This document shows, piece after piece, positions 7,596 to 14,368 of a DNA stretch of 14,651 bases (within the stretch, counting starts at the first letter, position 1; the number at the start of each line of letters is the position of its first letter). Source of the stretch: Candidatus Gastranaerophilales bacterium (GTDB lineage Bacteria; Cyanobacteriota; Vampirovibrionia; Gastranaerophilales; Gastranaerophilaceae). The notes below the pieces were generated by a model. That model was given only the letters and a program-made list of their open reading frames with translations. It had not been told where the DNA came from and made no database searches. Position numbers and translations under genes: made by a program. The stretch is taken from positions 1-14,651 of the forward strand of contig JAJQHF010000087.1 in NCBI GenBank assembly GCA_021199975.1, given 5' to 3'.

Positions 7596-8109
7596 TTTTA
7601 TTCACCAGTTTATCTGCTATTTTAGGATAAATTTTGTTTGAAACTGCAAGGACTGGGACATATGTTGCAGCTGTTAGAACAGCACCTATTCTGTCTTTAA
7701 AAATTTCTTCATATTGTTCTTTATACATTTTTAAAGCTTTATCTTTATCATTAGAACATGCTTTCATGATTTTATCGGGAATTTTAGAAACATCCTTTGA
7801 AGCTTCTTCTACAAATTTGAAATTAATTTTTCCTTTTTTTATTAAAGAATCAATGCCTTTATATAAAAGAGATAATCCCGCTATTTGCATTGCTATGGAA
7901 ATAACTGCTTCAACAGGCTGTTTAATGGCAGCCCATTTTCTGTTATCTTTATCCTCGTTAGTAAAAGGATTATGCATGATAACAAGCGGTGCAACGGCTA
8001 TTTTACCTGCTGCATTAACATAGTTAGAAACTTTTTCGCCGCCTTTTTCCGAAAATTTTTCCAACGAAGAGGCAAGATATTGATTAACTTTAGGAGTCCC
8101 TATTTTCAT
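7573..8109 (-). CDS. Unknown 178-residue protein, first of a tandem pair
   Basis: No recognised family. A Lys/Glu-rich N-terminus without a signal peptide leads to a weakly hydrophobic segment (GKIAVAPLVIMHNP, 35-48), the charged NEDKDNRKWAAIKQP (51-65), a hydrophobic helix (VEAVISIAMQIAGLSLLYKG, 66-85), a long polar helical middle with many Lys and Glu (90-135), and a second hydrophobic stretch (142-160) ending in a basic tail. The ATG at 8109 has AGGAG 15 bases upstream, longer than ideal, but no closer in-frame start exists. It follows the glycosyltransferase gene by 52 bp with no terminator between, so the three genes may be co-transcribed. Its length equals that of the downstream gene and the layout matches, suggesting duplication followed by divergence. 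Confidence 0.75.
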   Translation of the reverse strand: MKIGTPKVNQYLASSLEKFSEKGGEKVSNYVNAAGKIAVAPLVIMHNPFTNEDKDNRKWAAIKQPVEAVISIAMQIAGLSLLYKGIDSLIKKGKINFKFVEEASKDVSKIPDKIMKACSNDKDKALKMYKEQYEEIFKDRIGAVLTAATYVPVLAVSNKIYPKIADKLVNKNDNKSAK

Positions 8110-8161
8110 AACATTTGTATAAAACTCCTAAAAATTTTTGTTGCTATAATGGGGTTGGTAT

Positions 8162-8854
8162 TTAATCAATAAATCTGTATTTTATTAAAGTAACAATTGC
8201 GTGAATGCCGTCTTTCCAATTAATTTTTTTACCTTCTTCATGACCTCTGCCGAAGTAGGATATGGGAACCTCTTTAAATTTAATTTTTTTCTTCATTAAC
8301 TTAGCTGTTATTTCAGGCTCAAAATCAAAACGATTTGCTTTAATTGTAATATTTTGTAAAACTTCACGTTTAAAGGCTTTATAACATGTTTCCATATCTG
8401 TAATCTCGGCGCCGTAAAGCAGATTTGTTATAAGTGTTAAAAATTTGTTTGCAATTTTATTTTTAAGTATAAAATTTTTAGAGTTTTCACTATTTTTAAA
8501 TCTAGAACCGTATACAACATCTGCTTCATCATTTATTAAAAGCGGAAGCAGTTTATCATAATCAGAGGGGAGATATTCTAAATCGGCATCTTGAATAACG
8601 ATAAAATCTCCTTTTGCTTCTTTAATTGCTGTTCTTATCGCTGCGCCTTTGCCTTGATTTTTTTCGTGGAAAAGAACTTTATATTTGCTGCTTAACTCCT
8701 TTAATATCTCTGTTGTTCCGTCATTTGAACAATCATCTACCATAATAATTTCTTTTTCTAACCCTGCAAAATTTGCTTGTTCTACTTTTTCTATAATTGC
8801 TTTTAAGGTATCTTTTTCATTAAAAACCGGAATAACGATACTTACTTTTTTCAT
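8162..8854 (-). CDS. Family 2 glycosyltransferase, polyprenyl-phosphate (DPM1-like) type
   Basis: A 230-residue GT-A fold enzyme of the dolichol/undecaprenyl-phosphate glycosyltransferase group, which moves a sugar from a nucleotide donor to a lipid phosphate at the cytoplasmic face of the membrane. Visible motifs are SIVIPVFNE (5-13), MVDDCSNDGT (38-47) binding the nucleotide, NQGKGAAIR (66-74) and IQDADLEY (87-94) holding the metal-binding DxD (Asp89, Asp91). TDMETCYKAFKREVL and NRFDFEPEITAKL, typical of this subgroup, follow. There are no C-terminal membrane helices, so it is the short soluble form rather than the ArnC/GtrB type with two helices. The start has AGGAT 6 bases upstream. It is divergent from the HD-GYP gene and heads a likely unit with two unknown genes. 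Donor and acceptor cannot be told from sequence. Confidence 0.9.
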   Translation of the reverse strand: MKKVSIVIPVFNEKDTLKAIIEKVEQANFAGLEKEIIMVDDCSNDGTTEILKELSSKYKVLFHEKNQGKGAAIRTAIKEAKGDFIVIQDADLEYLPSDYDKLLPLLINDEADVVYGSRFKNSENSKNFILKNKIANKFLTLITNLLYGAEITDMETCYKAFKREVLQNITIKANRFDFEPEITAKLMKKKIKFKEVPISYFGRGHEEGKKINWKDGIHAIVTLIKYRFID

Positions 8855-8888
8855 AATTTCATCCTATTCAAATATAACAAATATATTG

Positions 8889-8911
8889 TATAATGAAACA
8901 AAGAGTTTGTT
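8889..8911 (+). promoter_or_regulatory. Probable promoter of the HD-GYP operon with an overlapping inverted repeat
   Basis: TATAAT at 8889-8894 is a perfect -10 hexamer 27 bases ahead of the chosen start codon; the -35 position (ATTCAA, 17-bp spacer) is weak. Just downstream, where transcription should start, AACAAA (8897-8902) and TTTGTT (8906-8911) form a 6-bp inverted repeat around GAG. The repeat may be a repressor site or chance in AT-rich DNA. The 67-bp gap must also contain the minus-strand promoter of the glycosyltransferase. Confidence 0.45.
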
Positions 8912-8921
8912 AAGGATGTAT

Positions 8922-10802
8922 ATGCCTCAAAAAAACAAAAGCAATATATTGGATGAAACATTGGAAAATGCGGACGGTTTATTGAAAGAAGCTGTAAATT
9001 TATACAGCTGTGAAGATTATAAAAAAGCCGGTGATAAATTGTCCATTGCACATAAAATATTTCTTGCTAATAAAGATATTACAAAAGTGTCAATATGTTT
9101 ATCCTTAACGGGACTGATAAGATATATTGATAAACAGGAAAGTTATTATAAATCTTTGCTGCTGCTGGAGGATTCTAAATTTCTTGCAGAAAGTACAGCT
9201 CAAAAATTGGCATTGGCTATAAATAAATTTGCATTCGGGCAAGTATACTTTTTGGAAAACAAATATAATGAGGCGCTTTATTATCTGACATTTGCATCAG
9301 ATAATATAGAAGAAAATTCAGTTTTAAAAATCAAAGCTTATGAAATTTTAGCAAAAATATACACTCATATGAAAAATACAAAAATGGCTTATGAATGTTT
9401 GGAAAAAGCTGTTCATTTCGCTATAAACTGTGATAATCAGGATTATTATCACCGCCTGATTGAAAATTCAAGCAAATTTATAAATCTGAATGTAGAGATG
9501 GAAAAAGATTACAAAATCGGAATAAAACAAAATTCGGATAGTAATACAACTCTGCTTCTAGCTCTTTCTAATATTGCAAGAACGGTTAATGCGGATGTTA
9601 ATCTTGATAAACTTCTTATAACAATTGCAGAGCAAACAAGACTTGTACTTAATGCTGACAGATGCTCGGTTTTCTTATATGATAAAGAAAAAAATGAATT
9701 ATGGTCTAAAGTTGCATTAGGAATGGACAGTGAGGAAATCAGATTTTCTGCTGATAAAGGTTTTGCCGGTTATGTTGTAAAAACAGGTGAAACAATAAAA
9801 ATAAAAGATGCCTATAAAGACAGCAGGTTTAATAAAGAAATAGATAAACATACAGGTTATAAAACCTATAACATGCTTTGTATGCCGATGAGAAATATAA
9901 AATACGAAATAACCGGAGTATTTCAGGTTTTAAACAAAAAAGACGGAGATTTTACGGATTCTGATGAGGATATTTTACTTGCAATCGGAACAAATGCAGG
10001 CATTGCAATTGAAAATAATCTCTTATTTGCGGCTCAGCAAAAAATGCTTGAAGAGCAGCAGAAACTTTTTGCCGGGTTTATTGATACGCTTGCAGCCTCA
10101 ATAGATGCACGTGATAAGATAACTTTGGGTCATTCAAACAGAGTCAGGCTATATTCGGAATTAATTTCCGGTAAATTAGGGCTGAATAAAGAAACAGCAG
10201 AAATTATTTCTAAAGCGGCAATGCTTCATGATATAGGTAAAATAGGTATAAGAGATGCTGTACTTCAAAAAAAAGGCTCTCTTACAAAAGAAGAATATGA
10301 ACATATTAAAGAACACGTTAAAATTACCTATGATATTTTGTGCAAAACGAATATGAACTCGTCTTTTTCAGAAATTGCCGAAATAGCAGCCTCACATCAT
10401 GAAAAATATGACGGAACAGGTTATTTCAGAGGTCTAAAAGGTGAAGAGATTCCATTCGGCGGCAGAATATTAGCGGTTAGTGATGTTTTTGATGCGGTTA
10501 CTTCCGTGCGTCATTATCGTGACAGAATGCCGATAGATGAAGCTTTAAGTATAATTATTAATGGCAGAAATAAGCATTTTGACGGTAAAATAACTGATGC
10601 TTTTCTTTCTCTGCCATGTGATGTTATAATAGATGTTTTAATTAGCGAAGCGAAAACAAACATTAAAGGAACAGACAGAAAATTACTTGCCTCTGTTACA
10701 ATGCAAGAATTTGCAACTATTTTAAGTAAAAAAATACATGATAAGAAAGAGCAAAATATCATTGATGTTTTTAATTCATATTACATAAGTAAGAATGATT
10801 AA
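8922..10802 (+). CDS. TPR-like/GAF/HD-GYP signalling protein (putative c-di-GMP phosphodiesterase)
   Basis: A 626-residue cytoplasmic protein without membrane segments. Residues about 10-190 are helical and TPR-like (ENKYNEALYYLTFASDNIEE, KMAYECLEKAVHFA). A GAF sensor domain spans about 208-372, with RCSVFLYDKEKNELWS and KGFAGYVVKTGE. A short helix joins it to the HD-GYP domain (about 385-560), which keeps its metal ligands: GHSNRV (His404), HDIGK (436-440), His492-His493-Glu and VSDVFDAVTS. The GYP triplet reads GYF (Phe502). HD-GYP enzymes hydrolyse cyclic di-GMP; the GAF domain probably supplies the input signal. The ATG at 8922 has AAGGA five bases upstream; longer in-frame versions would overlap the divergent glycosyltransferase and its promoter. 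It heads an operon with a response regulator 18 bp downstream. Enzyme activity is likely, not proven, given the altered triplet. Confidence 0.93.
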   Translation: MPQKNKSNILDETLENADGLLKEAVNLYSCEDYKKAGDKLSIAHKIFLANKDITKVSICLSLTGLIRYIDKQESYYKSLLLLEDSKFLAESTAQKLALAINKFAFGQVYFLENKYNEALYYLTFASDNIEENSVLKIKAYEILAKIYTHMKNTKMAYECLEKAVHFAINCDNQDYYHRLIENSSKFINLNVEMEKDYKIGIKQNSDSNTTLLLALSNIARTVNADVNLDKLLITIAEQTRLVLNADRCSVFLYDKEKNELWSKVALGMDSEEIRFSADKGFAGYVVKTGETIKIKDAYKDSRFNKEIDKHTGYKTYNMLCMPMRNIKYEITGVFQVLNKKDGDFTDSDEDILLAIGTNAGIAIENNLLFAAQQKMLEEQQKLFAGFIDTLAASIDARDKITLGHSNRVRLYSELISGKLGLNKETAEIISKAAMLHDIGKIGIRDAVLQKKGSLTKEEYEHIKEHVKITYDILCKTNMNSSFSEIAEIAASHHEKYDGTGYFRGLKGEEIPFGGRILAVSDVFDAVTSVRHYRDRMPIDEALSIIINGRNKHFDGKITDAFLSLPCDVIIDVLISEAKTNIKGTDRKLLASVTMQEFATILSKKIHDKKEQNIIDVFNSYYISKND

Positions 10803-10820
10803 ACAAGGAATTTAAGGAAC

Positions 10821-11465
10821 ATGTACAAAATATTAATAGCAGAAGACCACGCATTAATCAGATTTGGATTAAAAACAGCTTTTGAGTCTAAAAGTTTTAT
10901 TGATGAAATTTATGAAACTTCTTGTGCCGAAGATGCTCTTAATGTTATAAAGAATAATCATATTGATGCAGTTATTATGGATTTGGGATTGCCCGGCATG
11001 AATGGGATTGAAGCTTCAAAAGAAATTAAGGCCTTTAATAAAGATATCAAGATTATTATTCTTACTTCTCATAATAATGAGCAGGAGGTATTAGACTCAA
11101 TAAAAGCAGGGGCAAGGGCTTATTGTTCCAAAGATATTAATCCTGAAACTCTTACAGAAATTGTATATTTAGTTTTGCAAGGTGCTCTTTGGTTTGATGC
11201 AAAAGTTGCGGAAGTTATTTTAAATGCTTTATCCTCTGATAAAAATCAGAAAGATTTTGATTTTAAGGAAGATTATAATCTTACTGACAGAGAAAAAGAG
11301 GTTTTGGAATATATATGTGAAGGGCTTAATAACAGTGAAATTTCAAAGCTTTTGGATGTAAGTGTCAATACGGTAAAAGTACACGTAAGCAGTATTATTC
11401 AAAAACTCGGAGTAGAGGACAGAACGCAGGCGGCTGTGAAAGCATTTAAGAGTTTACGAAAATAA
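10821..11465 (+). CDS. NarL/LuxR-family response regulator
   Basis: A 214-residue two-component DNA-binding regulator. The receiver domain (1-120) has the acidic pair Glu8/Asp9, the phosphoacceptor Asp54 in VIMDLGLPGMNG, Thr82 in IILTS and Lys104 in YCSKD, so all switch residues are intact. After a linker, the C-terminal LuxR helix-turn-helix (about 147-214) begins LTDREKEVLEYICEGLNNSEI and continues SVNTVKVHVSSIIQKL, with the usual recognition helix. Phosphorylation by a partner kinase should drive dimerisation and promoter binding. No kinase lies in this operon; the partial histidine kinase at the right end is about 3 kb away on the other strand. Two AAGGA sites (spaced 11 and 2 bases) precede the ATG. 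The gene lies 18 bp after the HD-GYP gene and 9 bp before the LOG gene. Confidence 0.96.
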   Translation: MYKILIAEDHALIRFGLKTAFESKSFIDEIYETSCAEDALNVIKNNHIDAVIMDLGLPGMNGIEASKEIKAFNKDIKIIILTSHNNEQEVLDSIKAGARAYCSKDINPETLTEIVYLVLQGALWFDAKVAEVILNALSSDKNQKDFDFKEDYNLTDREKEVLEYICEGLNNSEISKLLDVSVNTVKVHVSSIIQKLGVEDRTQAAVKAFKSLRK

Positions 11466-11474
11466 GGGGATAAA

Positions 11475-12056
11475 ATGGATAAAAAAGATAAAAAAACAAT
11501 ATGCGTATACTGTTCATCAAGTAATAACCTTCCTGAAAAGTTTTATAAATTCGGAAAGACTTTAGGAGCGCAAATCGGCGAAGAAGGATATAATATGGTT
11601 TATGGCGGAACAACTGTCGGGATGATGGGTGTAATTGCCGATAATGCTTTAAAAAACGGAGCGGAGGTTATAGGAGTTATTCCAGAGCGTATTGCTTCTT
11701 TCGGTTTAAAACATCCCGCACTTGCAAAAGTTATAATAACCAAAGATATGCGTGAAAGAAAAGCTGCAATGGAAAAATATTCAGATGTTTTTGTTGCGGC
11801 ACCCGGCGGCTTCGGAACATTTGAAGAGATTTTTGAAATCCTTGTAGCTAAACAGTTAGGTTATCATAATAAACCTGTTATCTTTTTAAATTATGATAAT
11901 TACTATTCAAATATGTTTAAAATGTTTGCGGATGTTTATTCAAACGGCTTTGCAAAAGCTGAAATGAAGTCTTTATACTTTATTGCAAATAATCTTGATG
12001 ATATGTTTGATTATATAAAAACATACACGCCCAAAGAAATAGTTTTAAAGTGGTAG
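11475..12056 (+). CDS. LOG-family nucleoside 5'-monophosphate phosphoribohydrolase (TIGR00730)
   Basis: A 193-residue Rossmann-fold protein of the Lonely Guy family, which splits nucleoside 5'-monophosphates (cytokinin ribotides in plants; AMP and similar substrates in bacteria) into base and ribose 5-phosphate. The catalytic signature is complete: ERKAAM (Arg95, Lys96) and PGGFGTFEE (110-118), with CVYCSSS at the N-terminus and MVYGGTTVGMMG (41-52) binding phosphate. The length matches the family. The ribosome site GGGGA overlaps the stop of the response regulator gene, and only 9 bp separate the genes, so it ends the signalling operon. Bacterial members are often annotated as lysine decarboxylase-like in error; there is no PLP site here. 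It ends 13 bp from the convergent CMD-cupin gene with no clear terminator. Confidence 0.93.
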   Translation: MDKKDKKTICVYCSSSNNLPEKFYKFGKTLGAQIGEEGYNMVYGGTTVGMMGVIADNALKNGAEVIGVIPERIASFGLKHPALAKVIITKDMRERKAAMEKYSDVFVAAPGGFGTFEEIFEILVAKQLGYHNKPVIFLNYDNYYSNMFKMFADVYSNGFAKAEMKSLYFIANNLDDMFDYIKTYTPKEIVLKW

Positions 12057-12069
12057 TTATTTTTTATGA

Positions 12070-13098
12070 CTATTTAAGCTTATTATATTCATTATCTGAA
12101 ACTTGCTCAAGCCATTCGGTTGAAGCATTATCAGCGGGTACTGCTATTGCTATATGAGAAAACCAGCTGTCTTTAGCGGCGCCATGCCAGTGTTTTACTT
12201 CTGCGGGGATATTTACAACATCTCCTTTTTTAAGTTCTTGTGCGGGTTTTCCCCATTCTTGATAATATCCTCTTCCGCTTGTAACAAGCAAAATTTGTCC
12301 GCCTTTATGATGTATATGCCAATTGTTACGGCATTTTGGTTCAAATGTTACATTAGCACTATTTACGCCTTCTGTTGTTAATGGCTGTAAATAGCTTTGT
12401 CCAATAAAATATTTTGCGTATGCGCTGTTTTCTTCTCCGATTGAAAAAGCGCCGCTTCTTGCATATTTTGTCAAATCCAAAATTTCAGTAATATCACTGT
12501 CGTTTAATCCTGTGTTCTTACCGATTTGAATATGAGCCTTCAATTGAGGTTCAACCCCTTCCATAGAGGATAATGCCGCAATTGTTGCTATTTCTCTTTC
12601 TTGATTTGTTAATACCCCTCTGCCAAAAATATCGGCAAACAGATGAGATTTTAAAAATTCATCTATAGCCGGAGTAAATTCAATATACTTTCCTGAAGCA
12701 GGTGAACCTATTAATTCTGTTTGAACTTTTGTTCCGAATGCTGTTTTATCCGTGTTTACAGGTAATGGTTTTCCTTCTGTTCCTGTTTTGTCTTTTTTCC
12801 CTTCCGTGTTTCTTTCCTCGGTAACTTTAATAAAAGTACCTATTGCATTTAAGCTTCTCGGGAAACCGCAGTAAGCATACATTTGAACAAGTATTTCTTT
12901 TATTTCGTTAACGGTTAAGCCTTCTTCCAGCCCTTTATTTAATGCTTTTTCAAGATTAACCGTATCTCCTGATGCGGTGTATGATGATATCATTACAATA
13001 TTTTCCTGCTTTAAACTAAGATTTTCTTTTGCCATAGTCATATCTCCCGTAAAAAAAACTATAACTGTAATAACTATAATAACAAATATTTTTTTCAT
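12070..13098 (-). CDS. Exported carboxymuconolactone decarboxylase-cupin fusion protein
   Basis: A 342-residue protein with a Sec-type signal (MKKIFVIIVITVIVFF then TMA, cleavage near residue 23), so periplasmic or surface-exposed. Two CMD/AhpD-like helical domains follow: the first with EILVQMYAYCGFPRSLNA, the second with NQEREIATIAALSSMEGVEPQLKAHI. After residue 245 comes a cupin whose metal site reads WHIHHKGGQ (His261, His263, Gln268) and KHWHG (His303, His305); Gln in place of the usual Glu is common in this cupin subgroup. CMD-cupin fusions of this layout occur in gut Bacteroidetes and others; their substrate is not established, and oxidative or aldehyde detoxification is often proposed. 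A GAGAG site precedes the ATG. The AYC cysteine lacks the CxxC of true AhpD. It is convergent with the LOG gene and probably monocistronic, with its own regulated promoter. Confidence 0.9.
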   Translation of the reverse strand: MKKIFVIIVITVIVFFTGDMTMAKENLSLKQENIVMISSYTASGDTVNLEKALNKGLEEGLTVNEIKEILVQMYAYCGFPRSLNAIGTFIKVTEERNTEGKKDKTGTEGKPLPVNTDKTAFGTKVQTELIGSPASGKYIEFTPAIDEFLKSHLFADIFGRGVLTNQEREIATIAALSSMEGVEPQLKAHIQIGKNTGLNDSDITEILDLTKYARSGAFSIGEENSAYAKYFIGQSYLQPLTTEGVNSANVTFEPKCRNNWHIHHKGGQILLVTSGRGYYQEWGKPAQELKKGDVVNIPAEVKHWHGAAKDSWFSHIAIAVPADNASTEWLEQVSDNEYNKLK

Positions 13099-13129
13099 AA
13101 AACTCTCTGTCTTTTAATTTATTGAAATA

Positions 13130-13160
13130 ATTTTACAACTTGATAGCTGCTATCAGTCAA
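13130..13160 (-). promoter_or_regulatory. Promoter of the CMD-cupin gene with a palindromic operator in a 19-bp spacer
   Basis: On the minus strand TTGACT (13155-13160) and TAAAAT (13130-13135) match -35 and -10 consensus at five of six positions each, separated by 19 bp. The spacer holds TGATAGCAGCTATCA (13141-13155), two perfect 7-base arms around one base. Transcription would begin near 13123, about 25 bases before the start codon. A long spacer carrying a dyad is the hallmark of promoters activated by MerR-family regulators, which untwist the DNA. That regulator class is an inference; no MerR gene is in the window. Confidence 0.55.
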
Positions 13161-13181
13161 TATTTGGTTTAACTCAACATG

Positions 13182-13937
13182 TCAAATTTTATTGTTAACT
13201 CCGTAGCCGAACAGAGCAAAGTCATATTTAACAGGGTCTTGAGAATCAAATGTTTTTAAATTATTTGTTAGTTCAATAACACTTTCGTAACCGTTATCAT
13301 TTCTTTTTAATAACCCGAGTTTTCTGCTTATTTTCGCCACGTGTGTATCTAAAGGAATTAATAATTCGGATTTAGGCATAAAATCCCAAATTCCTATGTC
13401 TACGCTGCTTTTGCGGATGAACCAGCGCATAAGCATATTTAATCTTTTTAAAGCACTCTTTTTTTGAGGATTTGGCAATAAATGATAAAATCCTTTTGTA
13501 ACTTCCATATTAACTTTAGAATAAAAATAATCAACAACACCTTGAAACATGTTCCAAATATCGGATTTTTGTTTATATGAATATTCAAAAAGAGTTTCAA
13601 GCGTTTCATTTTCGCTGTATAAAGTATTTAAAATTTTTAGTACGCACACTAAATCACAATCTTTAGAAAATCTGTAATCGCAGTTTTTTATATTATTACT
13701 TTTACAGTTAAAAGATTTAACATATTCCAGCGGTTTATTTTCCATTAAGTCAAAAATATAATTGAGTTTTGCAATAAAAACTTCTCTTTTTCCGTAAGCA
13801 AACATTGAAGCTATAAACCCCGCAATTTCAATATCTTCTTTTTTATTAAATTTATGCACAAATTGAATGGGGTCATCTTTTATAAAATCTTTTGTTTCAT
13901 ACTCTTCAATATATTTATCAAGCTGTGTTTTCAACAT
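13182..13937 (-). CDS. TIGR02757 (DUF2400) family protein, function unknown
   Basis: A 251-residue soluble protein of the conserved TIGR02757 family. Landmarks are DDPIQFVHKFNKKEDIEIAG (21-40), FIASMFAYGKRE (41-52), ALKRLNMLMRWFIRK (162-176), IPLDTHVAKISRKLGL (194-209) and the C-terminal DPVKYDFALFGYGV (234-247). The LDTHV segment with its Asp197 and the following basic helix resemble the helix-hairpin-helix DNA glycosylase region, so a nucleic-acid role has some logic, but no activity is known to me. Length is normal for the family. The start codon shares one base with the tadA stop (TAATG), a classic translational coupling arrangement, so both products come from one transcript. Pairing with a tRNA-modifying enzyme may be incidental. 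Confidence 0.92.
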   Translation of the reverse strand: MLKTQLDKYIEEYETKDFIKDDPIQFVHKFNKKEDIEIAGFIASMFAYGKREVFIAKLNYIFDLMENKPLEYVKSFNCKSNNIKNCDYRFSKDCDLVCVLKILNTLYSENETLETLFEYSYKQKSDIWNMFQGVVDYFYSKVNMEVTKGFYHLLPNPQKKSALKRLNMLMRWFIRKSSVDIGIWDFMPKSELLIPLDTHVAKISRKLGLLKRNDNGYESVIELTNNLKTFDSQDPVKYDFALFGYGVNNKI

Positions 13938-14368
13938 TATCTAAGCCTTTCAAAATAATTTTTCAATAATTTAACACATTCTTCTTCCAAAATACCGCCT
14001 TTTACATATATATCATACCCCATAACAGTACGCATATCGCATTTTGAACCGAAAGAACCCGTTAATAAATCATAAGCTCCAAAATATAATTTTGAAATTC
14101 TTGCCTGCAATATTGCGCTTGCACACATCGGGCATGGTTCAAGAGTTACGTACATTTCGCAATCATTTAAACGCCAATTGCCGAGTTTTTTATTCGCTTT
14201 TTGAATAGCAATAATTTCTGCATGATTAACGGTATTTTGTTTTTTTTCACGCTGATTTACTCCTTTAGCAATAATCTTTCCGTCTTTAACAATAACAGCG
14301 GCTATAGGAATATCTTTGCCCGAAGTTCCTGCAAGTTTAAGGGCTTTTTTCATAAAATCGTTATCCAT
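13937..14368 (-). CDS. tadA: tRNA-specific adenosine deaminase TadA
   Basis: Zinc enzyme that converts adenosine 34 to inosine in the anticodon of tRNA-Arg(ACG), needed to read CGN arginine codons. The 143-residue protein has the cytidine-deaminase fold motifs: NHAEIIAI with zinc ligand His49 and catalytic Glu51, and EPCPMCASAI with Cys79 and Cys82. IPIAAVIVKDGKIIA near the N-terminus and ARISKLYFGAYDLLTGSFGS fit TadA rather than a free-base deaminase, although a guanine or cytosine deaminase of the same fold is a remote alternative. I chose the ATG at 14368; a TTG ten codons upstream would also be in frame but overlaps the kinase gene more deeply. The kinase reading frame ends at 14361, an 8-bp overlap that favours this start. 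It is coupled to the TIGR02757 gene downstream. Confidence 0.92.
   Translation of the reverse strand: MDNDFMKKALKLAGTSGKDIPIAAVIVKDGKIIAKGVNQREKKQNTVNHAEIIAIQKANKKLGNWRLNDCEMYVTLEPCPMCASAILQARISKLYFGAYDLLTGSFGSKCDMRTVMGYDIYVKGGILEEECVKLLKNYFERLR

Noticed and set aside
7634..8172. Plus-strand open frames of 129 and 95 codons opposite the first unknown gene
   Set aside because: The minus-strand frame has an AGGAG site, operon context and helical composition; the plus-strand frames lack ribosome sites and resemble reverse-complement artefacts.
8685..8921. Longer version of the HD-GYP protein starting inside the glycosyltransferase gene
   Set aside because: The extra residues are antisense to conserved glycosyltransferase motifs and cross its promoter; AAGGA marks the start at 8922.
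13141..13155. Palindrome near the TIGR02757 3' side as a transcription terminator
   Set aside because: Arms are separated by a single base, which cannot form a stable hairpin loop, and no T-run follows; its place between -35 and -10 fits an operator better.
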